Positions 17,681 through 26,600 of a stretch of 64,000 bases of DNA are shown here, one piece after another (position 1 is the first letter of the stretch; the number at the start of each line of letters is the position of its first letter). This DNA comes from Mucilaginibacter sabulilitoris (lineage in GTDB: Bacteria; Bacteroidota; Bacteroidia; Sphingobacteriales; Sphingobacteriaceae), in NCBI RefSeq assembly GCF_034262375.1, contig NZ_CP139558.1, positions 2,418,001 through 2,482,000 on the forward strand, written 5' to 3'. The position numbers and the translations under genes are program-made. Under the pieces are notes generated by a model that had not been told where the DNA came from, did no database searches, and was given only the letters and a program-made list of their open reading frames with translations.

Positions 17681-18322
17681 ATGAAGTTATCGGTTATTGT
17701 ATCCTTTTTAATAATGTCTTCGCTCGAAACGGCATCGGCACAGAGTGCCTATGTTAGAATGGGGCAACAGGCGCTGATGGATGGCGATTTCCGTTCGGCG
17801 GTGTCGCATCTTGAAAAAGCGTGTATCACTGATTCAACCAATGCTAATGCGCTCTGGATGCTGGGTTACTCTTATTATCACAGCGACAATTATAAAAAAT
17901 CTATTGCTGCTTATACCCGTGTTATAGCCATAAAGCCTGCCGATGCTACAGCCTACTATTACCGGGCACGCGCAAAAAGCTATTTGGGTAAGGATAACCA
18001 AACTATCCCTGCCGATAAAGAACTTTACCTGTTAGGGGCAATTGTTGACCTTACCAAAGCTATATCCATTAACAGTGATCCTAACGATAATAAATACTAC
18101 CAGAACCGTGGTATAGCCTACCGCGATTACGGCATATTTAAGCTACAGAACAATTCTCATTTTTATGACAGGGCAAGGGGTATAAATTCATTAAAAGCCT
18201 CAATAGCAGATCTGGAAAAAGTATTAAGTGATAACCCGGGCAGAACAGATATTGCGAACCTGATAGACCAGTCAAAGGGGAAACTGCTTCAGGCAACCAC
18301 ACCTACCGTTGCACGTCATTAA
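17681..18322 (+). CDS. Secreted tetratricopeptide repeat protein
   Basis: A 213-residue exported protein: signal peptide (MKLSVIVSFLIMSSLETASAQ) followed by TPR units at about residues 25-58 (ALMDGDFRSAVSHLEKA), 59-92 (ALWMLGYSYYHSDNYKKSIAAY) and 93-125, then a looser helical region that includes YYQNRGIAYRDYG. TPRs mediate protein-protein contacts; no enzymatic motif is present. Role unknown. It is monocistronic, convergent with a lipoprotein gene. Confidence 0.82.
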   Translation: MKLSVIVSFLIMSSLETASAQSAYVRMGQQALMDGDFRSAVSHLEKACITDSTNANALWMLGYSYYHSDNYKKSIAAYTRVIAIKPADATAYYYRARAKSYLGKDNQTIPADKELYLLGAIVDLTKAISINSDPNDNKYYQNRGIAYRDYGIFKLQNNSHFYDRARGINSLKASIADLEKVLSDNPGRTDIANLIDQSKGKLLQATTPTVARH

Positions 18323-18373
18323 TCAGATCAGATTTTACAACAATTTTAATTATCCGGGAGGTAGAAGGGGTAT

Positions 18374-18949
18374 TTAGCGTGCCTTGGATTTTAGCGTGCC
18401 TTCAATACGGTAATTATTGCGTCCCATTAGCCTAACCTGCTGCCATTTTTCAATCAGATAAACAGAATCGGGAAAATAACTTAGTTTCTCCCTTGTTTCA
18501 TACAGCAGATTTTTGGTATGGTTAAAAATGAGTATCCATTTTACCTTGTCCTTGTCTTTTCTGATAACCACTCGTGTGGTGCGCAGTTCGGAGTGTTTGG
18601 CCTGGTATATGATCAGGCTATCGATAACCTGAACACGATAACTGTTTTTCCAGGCAGGCCTGTTAATGTCAGATTGGATGAAAAGGTTCAGTTCGTGCCC
18701 CCAGTTGGTAATATGTACTGTTTTGTTTTCGGTTATCCCGTTATGCGTTACTGTTTTATTAACAGCCGGGTCTGATTTGCGGAGTCTTGCGGTATCTGCC
18801 TTAAAATAACCGTTGATATCAAAGTATTTTAATACAGTTCCGCTTTGCTTAATATCCGGCCTGCAGGAGGGCAAGCCGGATAGGAGCAGTATGCCACCCA
18901 AAAGGGCGGCTGTTGTGGATAGTGTTGATTTTAGTTTACACCAATACAT
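18374..18949 (-). CDS. Hypothetical lipoprotein downstream of gpmI
   Basis: Family not recognised. The 191-residue product has a signal peptide with a lipobox (LLLSGLPSC, Cys29) and then a beta-rich, charged domain (NGYFKADTARLRK, TVHITNWGHELNLF, VQVIDSLIIYQAKHSE) without known catalytic motifs. Its start overlaps the 3' end of gpmI by 14 bp on the same strand, so the two are very likely translationally coupled. Similar small lipoproteins follow gpmI in related genomes by my recollection, but I cannot confirm this here. Confidence 0.75.
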   Translation of the reverse strand: MYWCKLKSTLSTTAALLGGILLLSGLPSCRPDIKQSGTVLKYFDINGYFKADTARLRKSDPAVNKTVTHNGITENKTVHITNWGHELNLFIQSDINRPAWKNSYRVQVIDSLIIYQAKHSELRTTRVVIRKDKDKVKWILIFNHTKNLLYETREKLSYFPDSVYLIEKWQQVRLMGRNNYRIEGTLKSKAR

Positions 18950-20459
18950 TACCAGTCATTTCCGGGGGAATTGCTACACCCAGTATGTTTAATATAGTTG
19001 GTGCTACATCGCCCAGCTTGCCATCGTTAACGTGTTTAACGTCTTTGTCAATAATGATACATGGAACCAGGTTAGTGGTATGCGCTGTATTAGGTGTGCC
19101 GTCTTCATTAATCATGTAATCGGCATTGCCGTGGTCGGCAAGAATAATAAAGGAATAGCCATTGGCCAAGCCGGCTTCAACAACAGCTTTTGTGCAGGCA
19201 TCGGCAGTTTCGGCAGCTTTTACAACCGCGCTGAACACACCTGTATGGCCAACCATATCGGTATTGGCAAAGTTAAGACAAACAAAATCAGGCCAGCCGC
19301 TTTCCAGCTCGGGAATGATGGCATCGCGTATGCCAGCCGCGTTCATTTCGGGCTGCAAATCATAGGTGGCTACCTTGGGCGATGGCGCCAGCAGGCGCTT
19401 TTCGTTATCAAATTCTTTTTCGCGGCCTCCCGAAAAGAAGAAGGTTACGTGCGGGTATTTTTCGGTTTCGGCAATCCTGATCTGGGTTTTGCCGGCATTC
19501 TGCAAAATCTCGCCAAGTGTTTTGGTCAGGTCTTCCTTATTAAATACTACCTGTACATTTTTAAACGTTTCATCATATGGGGTCATCGTGATGTAACGAA
19601 TATCAAGCGGGTGCAGGTTGTATTCAGGAAATGATTTTTGCGTAAGGGCAATACTGATTTCGCGGCCCCTGTCGGTACGGAAATTAAAGCAGATCACCAC
19701 ATCGCCATCTTTAATAACAGCCAGTGGGTTGCCATTTATATCAACCTTTACTATTGGTTTTACAAATTCATCTGTAACCCCTTCATCGTATGATTTTTTA
19801 ATGGCATCAGTTATATGTTGTGCAGCTTCACCTTGTCCGTTAACCATCAGGTCATAGGCCAGCTTAACTCTTTCCCAGCGGTTATCACGGTCCATGGCGT
19901 AATAACGGCCAATGGCCGATGCTATTTTCGCATTTGTTCCCGCTATATGATCTTCCAGATCGGTAATAAAGCCCAGCCCCGATTTAGGGTCAGTATCGCG
20001 CCCATCTAAAAAGGCGTGGATAAAAACATTTTTCACATCTTGCTGCTTCGCGGCATCACATAATCCTTTTACATGCCTGATATGTGAATGTACGCCACCG
20101 TCAGACACGAGGCCAATAAGATGCACATTCTTGTTTTTTTGGTTGGCATATTCAAAGGCATCTTTCAATACTGAGATGGTTGGCAGTTCATTATCATCAA
20201 CTGCTTTGTGAATGCGACCCAGCTCCTGGTAAACCACACGCCCGGCACCCAGGTTCATGTGCCCAACTTCTGAGTTGCCCATTTGCCCGGCAGGTAATCC
20301 TACCGCTGTTCCGGAGGCTTCTAATTTTGAGTTTGGATATTGTTGCAGTAGCCCATCCACAAATGGTGTGTCGGCTGCAAGTATCGCGTTCGACTGGTCG
20401 TTACGGCCATAACCCCAGCCATCAAGAATAATTAATGCGAGTTTTTTTTTATTTTCCAC
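18936..20459 (-). CDS. gpmI: 2,3-bisphosphoglycerate-independent phosphoglycerate mutase
   Basis: Glycolytic/gluconeogenic enzyme interconverting 3- and 2-phosphoglycerate with Mn2+ ions. The 507-residue protein begins LALIILDGWGYG (metal-binding Asp), has the phosphoserine-forming motif GQMGNSEVGHMNLGAG (Ser about 62), VHLIGLVSDGGVHSH, HAFLDGRDTDPKSG and, near the C-terminus, IILADHGNADYM and DMVGHTG. Translation starts at a GTG. A TATATTTG box ends four bases upstream, predicting a near-leaderless mRNA. It shares its 3' end with a lipoprotein gene. Confidence 0.97.
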   Translation of the reverse strand: MENKKKLALIILDGWGYGRNDQSNAILAADTPFVDGLLQQYPNSKLEASGTAVGLPAGQMGNSEVGHMNLGAGRVVYQELGRIHKAVDDNELPTISVLKDAFEYANQKNKNVHLIGLVSDGGVHSHIRHVKGLCDAAKQQDVKNVFIHAFLDGRDTDPKSGLGFITDLEDHIAGTNAKIASAIGRYYAMDRDNRWERVKLAYDLMVNGQGEAAQHITDAIKKSYDEGVTDEFVKPIVKVDINGNPLAVIKDGDVVICFNFRTDRGREISIALTQKSFPEYNLHPLDIRYITMTPYDETFKNVQVVFNKEDLTKTLGEILQNAGKTQIRIAETEKYPHVTFFFSGGREKEFDNEKRLLAPSPKVATYDLQPEMNAAGIRDAIIPELESGWPDFVCLNFANTDMVGHTGVFSAVVKAAETADACTKAVVEAGLANGYSFIILADHGNADYMINEDGTPNTAHTTNLVPCIIIDKDVKHVNDGKLGDVAPTILNILGVAIPPEMTGNVLV

Positions 20460-20463
20460 AGCG

Positions 20464-20471
20464 CAAATATA
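20464..20471 (-). promoter_or_regulatory. -7 promoter box abutting the gpmI start
   Basis: TATATTTG on the minus strand is a perfect TAnnTTTG match, ending four bases before the GTG start of gpmI. Confidence 0.6.
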
Positions 20472-20653
20472 AAGGCAACGCTCTACTTTATATTATAATT
20501 TTTTTATTTTCGGCAGGCAGACCTATGATGCACTTTATTTGAATAATAATTAATTATAAAAACAGTTATATCTTTTTAGAAGACCAATAGCCCCGTTGGC
20601 ACGCTTATAGCATTGTGTAACATGAAGTCCCTGCTTATTACATAAAATATAAT

Positions 20654-21049
20654 ATGAAGCTGATTTACCTGCCATCGTTTATTATTTTACTGTTATTGCC
20701 GTGTGTTGCGATGGCCGACCCAATTGATAATGTAGCCAATCTTATAAAACAGGGTAATACCAAAGAACTGTCTAAGTTATTTGCATCAAGCATTGAAATT
20801 GCCATAATGGATAATGAAAATATCTATTCACAAACTCAGGCTACGCTTATACTCGACCGTTTTTTTTCAAAAAACAAGCCCAAAACCATAAAGTTGCTGC
20901 ATAAAGTAAATTCCAGTGCCAACTACCGTTTTGGTGTATTTATCCTCACAACCGAAAGCGGCGTGTATCGTGTTGCTTTTACCCTTAAAGACGCAGATAG
21001 TAAACTGAGTATCATTGAACTACGTATTGAAAATGAAAAGATGAAATAG
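20654..21049 (+). CDS. DUF4783 family secreted protein
   Basis: A 131-residue exported protein of unknown function: signal peptide (MKLIYLPSFIILLLLPCVAMA), then an NTF2-like alpha+beta fold with IKQGNTKELSKLFASSIEI at the start and YRFGVFILTTESGVYRVAF in the sheet. The layout and the position just before nadC match the DUF4783 family, which is common in Bacteroidota. Whether it has anything to do with NAD synthesis is unknown; it is separated from nadC by 168 bp with its own promoter box. Confidence 0.8.
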   Translation: MKLIYLPSFIILLLLPCVAMADPIDNVANLIKQGNTKELSKLFASSIEIAIMDNENIYSQTQATLILDRFFSKNKPKTIKLLHKVNSSANYRFGVFILTTESGVYRVAFTLKDADSKLSIIELRIENEKMK

Positions 21050-21190
21050 GGGAGCAAATCCCCGGTGTGTATATTTTACCTCGAAATAACACACTGAGTT
21101 AAGCGTAGATAAACGAGTCTGCTTTTTCATTCGCAAGTCTTAAATTTATACATGAGCATATCTAAAACCTGTGCATCCAAAAATTGTTGT

Positions 21191-21198
21191 TACTTTTG
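21191..21198 (+). promoter_or_regulatory. -7 promoter box of nadC
   Basis: TACTTTTG matches TAnnTTTG and ends 19 nt before the TTG start of nadC. No clear -33 element was found. Confidence 0.55.
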
Positions 21199-21217
21199 AG
21201 GCTTAAAAATAATACAC

Positions 21218-22060
21218 TTGGATAAGGAACTTATACACCATTTTATAGTTGAAGCTTTAAAGGAAGATGTAGGTGATGGCGATCATACCTCATTGTCAAC
21301 CATTCCGGCCGGCACAACAGGTAAAGCAAAACTTTTAGTAAAGGACGAAGGTATACTGGCCGGAGTTGAGCTGGCTGCCGAAATTTTTAATGTAGTTAAT
21401 GCCGGACTTAAGCTTAATGTATTTTTAAATGACGGGGCAGTTGTAAAACCCAAAGACATAGCTTTTGAAGTGGAGGGCAGTGCCCAAAGTATTTTGATAG
21501 CCGAGCGTTTGGTACTGAATTGTATGCAGCGCATGTCTGGAATTGCTACAAAAACCCGCGAAATAGTTGATCTTTTAAAAGATACCAATACCAAAGTTTT
21601 AGATACCCGTAAAACAACCCCAGGCCTGCGTTATCTTGAAAAGTGGGCAGTAAGAATAGGCGGAGGAGTTAACCATCGCTTTGGTTTGTATGACATGATC
21701 TTGATTAAGGATAACCACGTTGACTATGCCGGCGGCATAAGGCAGGCCATTGAAAACGCAAACCAGTACCTTGCAAACAATAACAAGAAACTTGCTATAG
21801 AAATTGAAGTAAGGAACCTGGAAGAGCTTGACCAGGTTTTGCAAACCGGCCATGTAAACCGTATATTGCTGGATAACTTCAATTTTGACAATCTGAGACA
21901 GGCAGTCAATATTATTCAGGGACGTTTCATTACCGAGGCATCGGGAGGCATAACCGTTGATAATATACGGGAGTATGCCGATTGCGGGGTTGATTATATA
22001 TCAGTTGGTGCATTAACGCATTCTGTAAAAAGTTTAGATTTAAGCCTTAAGGCGGTATAG
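21218..22060 (+). CDS. nadC: Nicotinate-nucleotide pyrophosphorylase (carboxylating)
   Basis: Quinolinate phosphoribosyltransferase, which makes nicotinate mononucleotide from quinolinate and PRPP in de novo NAD synthesis. The 280-residue protein shows DVGDGDHTSLSTIP, LDTRKTTPGLRYLEKWAV and GGGVNHRFGLYDMILIKDNH, with the substrate Arg/Lys/His residues in place, and ASGGITVDNIREYA near the C-terminus. The start is a TTG: the only upstream in-frame codons before a stop (TGA at 21197) include no ATG, and the next residues fit the family N-terminus. Confidence 0.96.
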   Translation: MDKELIHHFIVEALKEDVGDGDHTSLSTIPAGTTGKAKLLVKDEGILAGVELAAEIFNVVNAGLKLNVFLNDGAVVKPKDIAFEVEGSAQSILIAERLVLNCMQRMSGIATKTREIVDLLKDTNTKVLDTRKTTPGLRYLEKWAVRIGGGVNHRFGLYDMILIKDNHVDYAGGIRQAIENANQYLANNNKKLAIEIEVRNLEELDQVLQTGHVNRILLDNFNFDNLRQAVNIIQGRFITEASGGITVDNIREYADCGVDYISVGALTHSVKSLDLSLKAV

Positions 22061-22130
22061 TACCTGCACCTCATTTACCAGGCTTAACCAATTTAAGCAA
22101 TTCAATAATCCGGAATATCCGGATCCGGAA

Positions 22131-22147
22131 TTAACGCCAGGCGTTAA
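22131..22147. repeat. Perfect palindrome between nadC and plsY
   Basis: TTAACGCC-A-GGCGTTAA, an eight-base inverted repeat. It follows an array of TCCGGA hexamers (about 22108-22129). Together they could be a terminator for nadC without a T tract, or an operator. Confidence 0.4.
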
Positions 22148-22183
22148 AATGATGATTAAAATTTTAGTACCGCATCAATTTTG

Positions 22184-22191
22184 TAATATTG
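22184..22191 (+). promoter_or_regulatory. Possible -7 box of plsY
   Basis: TAATATTG differs from TAnnTTTG at one base and ends seven bases before the plsY ATG. Confidence 0.35.
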
Positions 22192-22198
22192 CAGAGAA

Positions 22199-22846
22199 AT
22201 GATAACCGTTTATTCAGTTTCAGCACTCATATTGGCCTACCTCTGCGGATCTATACCTACTGCCGTTTGGATAGGTCTGGCTTTTTATGATATTGATGTG
22301 AGAGAGTATGGCAGCGGTAATGCCGGCGCTACCAATACTTTCAGGGTGTTGGGAAAAAAGGCCGGTATACCGGTAATGATGCTCGATATTTTAAAAGGAT
22401 GGACAGCTACAAACCTTGCTTATTTTATAGGAGTATCAACCACAGGTCCGTATAATTCGGTTGCTTATACCAATTACGCGCTGGCGTTGGGCGTAGCGGC
22501 TGTAATGGGCCACTTGTTCCCGATTTTTGCCGGTTTTAGAGGTGGCAAAGGCGTTGCCACTTTATTTGGAATGATTTTGGCTATTCATTTTCATGCCGCG
22601 TTATTATGCGTAGTGGTATTTGTATTGGTGCTTTTAATAACAAGGTATGTATCGCTCAGCTCAATTGCAGCAGCCTTTACATATCCTATAGGGGTCTCGT
22701 TTATTTTCCCCACGTCTATCAGGTCGGTGGTAATTTATGGTATGTGTATATGCCTGCTGATACTTGTAACACATCAAAAGAATATCGAACGCTTACTAAA
22801 AGGCAAAGAATCGAAAGTTAATTTTTTTAAGAAAAAAGCTGCCTGA
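22199..22846 (+). CDS. plsY: Glycerol-3-phosphate acyltransferase PlsY
   Basis: Membrane enzyme that transfers an acyl group from acyl-phosphate to glycerol-3-phosphate, the first step of phospholipid synthesis in most bacteria. The 215-residue protein has several helices and the three conserved cytoplasmic motifs: YGSGNAGATNTFRVLGKKAG, GHLFPIFAGFRGGKGVAT and, near the C-terminus, HQKNIERLLKGKE. Full length. Five bases separate it from the M48 protease gene, so they likely form an operon. Confidence 0.95.
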   Translation: MITVYSVSALILAYLCGSIPTAVWIGLAFYDIDVREYGSGNAGATNTFRVLGKKAGIPVMMLDILKGWTATNLAYFIGVSTTGPYNSVAYTNYALALGVAAVMGHLFPIFAGFRGGKGVATLFGMILAIHFHAALLCVVVFVLVLLITRYVSLSSIAAAFTYPIGVSFIFPTSIRSVVIYGMCICLLILVTHQKNIERLLKGKESKVNFFKKKAA

Positions 22847-22851
22847 TCACC

Positions 22852-23652
22852 ATGAAAAAAATCAAACCTGTTATTGCCCTGATATTCATCATGGCATTGT
22901 ATTCCTGTTCAACTGTCCCGCTAACAGGACGTAAGCAATTAAGCCTTGTTGGCGATGCCGAAGTAAACCAATCTGCAGCGGCAAGCTACAAGCAATTACT
23001 GTCAGACCCTAAAACAAAAGTTATCAATACTGGTACCGATGCCCAGCGCGTTAAAAGAATTGGTAACAACCTTGCGGTTGCAATTGAAAGTTATTTAAAA
23101 CAAAATGGTTATGGCGACCAATATAATTTCCAGTGGGAATTTAACCTGATTCAAAGCAGCGAAGTTAATGCCTGGTGTATGCCCGGTGGCAAAGTTGCCG
23201 TATATAGCGGCTTGTTGCCGGTAGCCAATACGGATGCTTACCTGGCCGTTGTTATGGGACATGAAATTGGTCATGCCATTGCGAGGCACTCTGCCGAGCG
23301 TATTTCAAAACAAATGGTAGTTGAAGGCGTGGGCACTGGTGTAGGGGTAGCTACTAATACTAAATCTGCCGGTACACAAACTGTAATAAATCAGTTGTAT
23401 GGCGTTGGCGGCCAATTGTTATTATTAAAATACTCACGCGACCAGGAATCTGAAGCCGACCGTTTAGGGCTTACCTTTATGGCCATGGCCGGTTACGATC
23501 CGCATAATGCTATAACATTCTGGCAGCGTATGTCTGCTCAAAATAAAGGAGAAGCTCCACCTGAACTTTTAAGTACGCACCCTGCCGACGCAACCCGCAT
23601 AGCCAACATTCAAAACCTTATACCCGAGGCAATGAAATATTATAAGAAATAG
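22852..23652 (+). CDS. M48 family metalloprotease lipoprotein
   Basis: Periplasm-facing zinc peptidase, similar to the BepA/LoiP group that checks outer-membrane proteins. The 266-residue protein has a lipoprotein signal (lipobox around LYSC, Cys19) followed by TVPLTGRKQLSLV, a motif common in bacterial M48 lipoproteins. The zinc site is HEIGHAIARHSAER (HExxH), and the third ligand is in QESEADRLGL. It follows plsY by five bases. The sequence supports an intact protease; the substrate is unknown. Confidence 0.92.
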   Translation: MKKIKPVIALIFIMALYSCSTVPLTGRKQLSLVGDAEVNQSAAASYKQLLSDPKTKVINTGTDAQRVKRIGNNLAVAIESYLKQNGYGDQYNFQWEFNLIQSSEVNAWCMPGGKVAVYSGLLPVANTDAYLAVVMGHEIGHAIARHSAERISKQMVVEGVGTGVGVATNTKSAGTQTVINQLYGVGGQLLLLKYSRDQESEADRLGLTFMAMAGYDPHNAITFWQRMSAQNKGEAPPELLSTHPADATRIANIQNLIPEAMKYYKK

Positions 23653-23662
23653 TTTTGAGTAC

Positions 23663-23723
23663 TGAGTATTGAGTGAAAAACTCTTACATAAATATTTACA
23701 GGGCGCTTAAAACTCAATACTCA
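23663..23723. repeat. Low-complexity inverted repeat
   Basis: TGAGTATTGAGT (23663-23674) and ACTCAATACTCA (23712-23723) are perfect reverse complements within a stretch built of GAGT/ACTC words. It fills most of the gap between the M48 gene and the DUF2071 gene and may be a dispersed repeat or a terminator hairpin. Confidence 0.5.
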
Positions 23724-23744
23724 TTACTTAAAACTCACTACTAA

Positions 23745-24482
23745 ATGCCCAAACGTCAGTTTTTACAGGCTCAGTGGAAAAATCTGGTCATGATTAACTA
23801 TGAGGTTGACCCGCAAATACTTGACCCTTACCTGCCACCTGCTACTGTGCTCGATTTGTGGCAGGGCAAGGCATTTGTGAGTATGGTGGGCTTTATGTTT
23901 TTAGATACCAAAGTGCTCGGTATTAAATGGCCATGGCATGTAAATTTTGAAGAGGTTAATCTTCGTTTCTATGTAAGGCATTTTAATGGTAACGGATGGA
24001 AAAGGGGAGCTGTTTTTATCAGTGAAATTGTGCCTAAAAGCATTATTGCCCTTATTGCCAATAATTTATATAAAGAACATTACCGGGCATTACCCATGCG
24101 TAGCTCTATTACCCTTACGCCTGATAACCATACCGGATTTTTATATGAATGGAAATTAAATGGCAGGTGGAACAAGCTTGGTGCCACGGCAAGTAATGAA
24201 TTATTGGCTATGGAACCGGGCAGTGCCGAGGAGTTTATTTTAGAGCACTACTGGGGATATAATAAACTAAGCCGTGTTACCACAATGGAATACCAGGTTG
24301 AGCACATCTCATGGCAAACTGGCAAGGTTAAAGATTATGTTTTTGATGCCGATGTCACCGCATTATATGGGGAAGAGTTTAAACCCTACCTGGAACGTGA
24401 ACCTGTTTCGGCATTTTTTGCAGTTGGGTCTGATATTAAGGTGCGAATGGGGGATAAGATAACAGTGGAGTTAAAGGCCTGA
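23745..24482 (+). CDS. DUF2071 family protein (YqjF-like)
   Basis: A 245-residue cytoplasmic protein of unknown function, resembling Bacillus YqjF (acetoacetate decarboxylase-like fold). Typical family segments are QAQWKNLVMINYEVDP near the N-terminus, LPPATVLDLWQGKAFVSMVGF, and VNLRFYVRHFNGNGWKRGAVF. There is no signal peptide or membrane segment. It ends nine bases from the convergent pabB gene. Confidence 0.85.
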   Translation: MPKRQFLQAQWKNLVMINYEVDPQILDPYLPPATVLDLWQGKAFVSMVGFMFLDTKVLGIKWPWHVNFEEVNLRFYVRHFNGNGWKRGAVFISEIVPKSIIALIANNLYKEHYRALPMRSSITLTPDNHTGFLYEWKLNGRWNKLGATASNELLAMEPGSAEEFILEHYWGYNKLSRVTTMEYQVEHISWQTGKVKDYVFDADVTALYGEEFKPYLEREPVSAFFAVGSDIKVRMGDKITVELKA

Positions 24483-24491
24483 CGGCAATGG

Positions 24492-25760
24492 TTACTTCAG
24501 CCCACCCAAAACTTCTACAACAGCCTGTGCTTTAAGCAGGCATTCTTCGTACTCATTTTCGGCATTGGCGTGATAAGTTATGGCGCTGCCCGCATGGAAT
24601 GACAAGTAACCATCAACTGAATTATAAAGCAAGGTGCGGATCACCACATTAAAATCAAAATCATTATCCGGACTTAAATAACCTATAGCGCCTGAGTACA
24701 TGCCGCGTTTGCTGCGCTCGTATTGTTCCATTAAGCGCATAGAGCTGATCTTTGGCGCCCCTGTCATGCTGCCCATGGGGAAAGTATTTTTAATAGCTTG
24801 AATAGGCGATAGTTCATCCTGAATTTCACACACCACTGTCGAAATCATCTGATGTACATATTGAAAACTGTAAATGCCAAAAAGGTCTTCGGTTTTAACC
24901 GTACCCTGTTTGGCCGAGCGGGTAAGATCGTTCCGGACAAGGTCAACAATCATTACGTTTTCCTGCAGTTCTTTTGGATGGTTGCGCAGTTGTTGTTTTA
25001 TTGCATCGTCTGTTTTGGTGTCTGCACCTCTTTTGGCGGTGCCTTTAATGGGCTGTGATATTAACTTGCTGCCGCGTTTAGCCAAAAAACGCTCGGGCGA
25101 TGCGCCAAGTATATAATTATCTTTCCACTTAAAAAAAGTGCTAAACGGATTGGGCGAAACCTTATTGAGTTGGGTAAATATGGCTAACGGGTCGATATGG
25201 GCATGCTCGGCAAAAAACTCCTGGCAAAAATTGGTTACATATATATCGCCGCGATTAATGTGCTCCTGTATGCTGGTTACCGCGTTAATATATTCATGTT
25301 TGCTAAATCGTGACTGCAAGTTTATGGATGGCCCGGGCTTGTAGGCAACTAATTCCTGGCGCTCAATATTATTTAAAATTAGCTCAGGAGTATTGCTTAT
25401 TATTTCCGCTTGATTACCGTTAATAACAATAACGTGTTCGGGAGCAAAAAAATACAGATCCGGAAATTGCAACTTATCGGGGTTTAGTGAAGTTAGTTGT
25501 TCTGTTTCATTCTTCAGATCGTAACCTAAAAAACCGGTTATCCATCCCGGATTGTGCTGCCGGAAGGTCTCCAGTTGATTAAACGCATCCCCTGCCGTGG
25601 CGGTCAGCTCGTTCCTGGCACCCATCGCAATCATTGTATCAAACTTACCATAAGGATCATTAAAGCCATTGGAGTCAAGGTAGCTTATGGCATCAAACGA
25701 CGATGCCCATTGCAGGACTTTTTGCTTAAAAACAGGCAAATCATTAACTGGTATAATCAC
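24492..25760 (-). CDS. pabB: Aminodeoxychorismate synthase component I
   Basis: Converts chorismate to 4-amino-4-deoxychorismate with ammonia from its PabA partner, for folate synthesis. The 422-residue protein contains QEFFAEHAHIDPLAIF, NPFSTFFKW, ASPERFLAK and FPMGSMTGAPKISSMR; the key motif SQPIKGTAKRG has the Lys (PIKGT) that marks PabB, where anthranilate synthase TrpE has PIAGT. The N-terminal domain (residues 1-150) is short. No pabA or pabC lies beside it; folC, another folate gene, is at the other end of the window. Confidence 0.9.
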   Translation of the reverse strand: MIIPVNDLPVFKQKVLQWASSFDAISYLDSNGFNDPYGKFDTMIAMGARNELTATAGDAFNQLETFRQHNPGWITGFLGYDLKNETEQLTSLNPDKLQFPDLYFFAPEHVIVINGNQAEIISNTPELILNNIERQELVAYKPGPSINLQSRFSKHEYINAVTSIQEHINRGDIYVTNFCQEFFAEHAHIDPLAIFTQLNKVSPNPFSTFFKWKDNYILGASPERFLAKRGSKLISQPIKGTAKRGADTKTDDAIKQQLRNHPKELQENVMIVDLVRNDLTRSAKQGTVKTEDLFGIYSFQYVHQMISTVVCEIQDELSPIQAIKNTFPMGSMTGAPKISSMRLMEQYERSKRGMYSGAIGYLSPDNDFDFNVVIRTLLYNSVDGYLSFHAGSAITYHANAENEYEECLLKAQAVVEVLGGLK

Positions 25761-25793
25761 TATACAAAATTAATCAAGTAAAACAAAAAGGCC

Positions 25794-25802
25794 GCATCAA
25801 GC
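25794..25802. repeat. Left copy of a 9-bp target-site duplication
   Basis: GCATCAAGC here matches GCATCAAGC at 26608-26616, bracketing the IS4-family element. Confidence 0.85.
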
Positions 25803-25810
25803 CACGAATG

Positions 25811-25840
25811 GTCGGAAGATTTTATCTTCCGACTTTTTTT
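25811..25840 (+). terminator. Inward terminator at left end of the IS4 element
   Basis: GTCGGAAGA (25811-25819) and TCTTCCGAC (25825-25833) form a perfect stem followed by seven T residues. It would stop transcription entering the element from the left. Confidence 0.8.
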
Positions 25841-25873
25841 GTTTTTCAGGCTTAAAGTTTTGTATTTAAGCAT

Positions 25874-26575
25874 TTGATTATCAATTATTTACTTGTTTTT
25901 CTCATTGAGGTTGTCATGGCGCACGTAAAGAAAGAACCCGGGCATCAAAATATCTATGTACTGGACAGGGGGCTTCAATCTACCCGGACAATGAAAACTT
26001 TCAGTGAAAGTGAGCTAAACTTCATCTGTCGTTCAAAGGAGAACAGAAAGTTCGAATGGGTAGAATCGCTGATCACTGAAGGGCAGAACATGGATATGGG
26101 GGGATCCATTTTGCTTAGAGATAGCATTGTCCGGCTCTATACAGGTATGCCTATAGCCAACAAGCGGGGGAATAAACATTACAGAGAGGTACAGGTGGAT
26201 CGTCCTTTTCGCCTGGTTGTCGTAAAAAGTAAATCCGATGATGGTAAAGAGTACTGGCTGTTAACCAATGAGTTCGACTTATCAGCCAAAGACATCGCCC
26301 AAGCCTACCGCAGGCGTTGGGACATGGAGGTTTTTTTTCGGTTCCTCAAACAAGAACTCAACGTGAGCCACCTGGTTTCGCTAAATAAAAACGGTCTACA
26401 GGTTATGTTATATATGACATTGATAACCAGTATGCTGGTATTGATCTACAAAAAGGGGAATAAACAGGGTTATAAAACTTCTAAAAGACGATTTGCTATG
26501 GAAGTCAGAGACTTGGCCATTGCTTTAATTGTTGTACAATGTGGTGGTGATCCCGGCCTCTTTTTTAAGACATAA
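25874..26575 (+). pseudogene. Remnant of an IS4-family transposase (C-terminal half)
   Basis: The frame encodes 233 residues from the end of a DDE transposase. Residue Asp31 in YVLDRGLQS is the second catalytic Asp of the IS4 family, and Tyr145-Arg148-Glu152-Lys159 (YRRRWDMEVFFRFLK) is the family's Y-2-R-3-E-6-K signature with the catalytic Glu. The N-terminal domain and the first catalytic Asp are missing, and intact relatives are roughly 350-450 residues, so the product should be inactive. The first dozen residues (MIINYLLVFLIE) read like the deletion joint. Inverted repeats on both sides are intact, so a helper transposase could still move it. Confidence 0.85.
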
Positions 26576-26600
26576 AAAATGGCCGGAATTTCTTCCGACC
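26574..26600 (-). terminator. Inward terminator at right end of the IS4 element
   Basis: On the minus strand GGTCGGAA (26600-26593) pairs with TTCCGGCC (26588-26581), one G-T pair, followed by ATTTTTT. It would stop transcripts coming from aguA. Confidence 0.75.
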
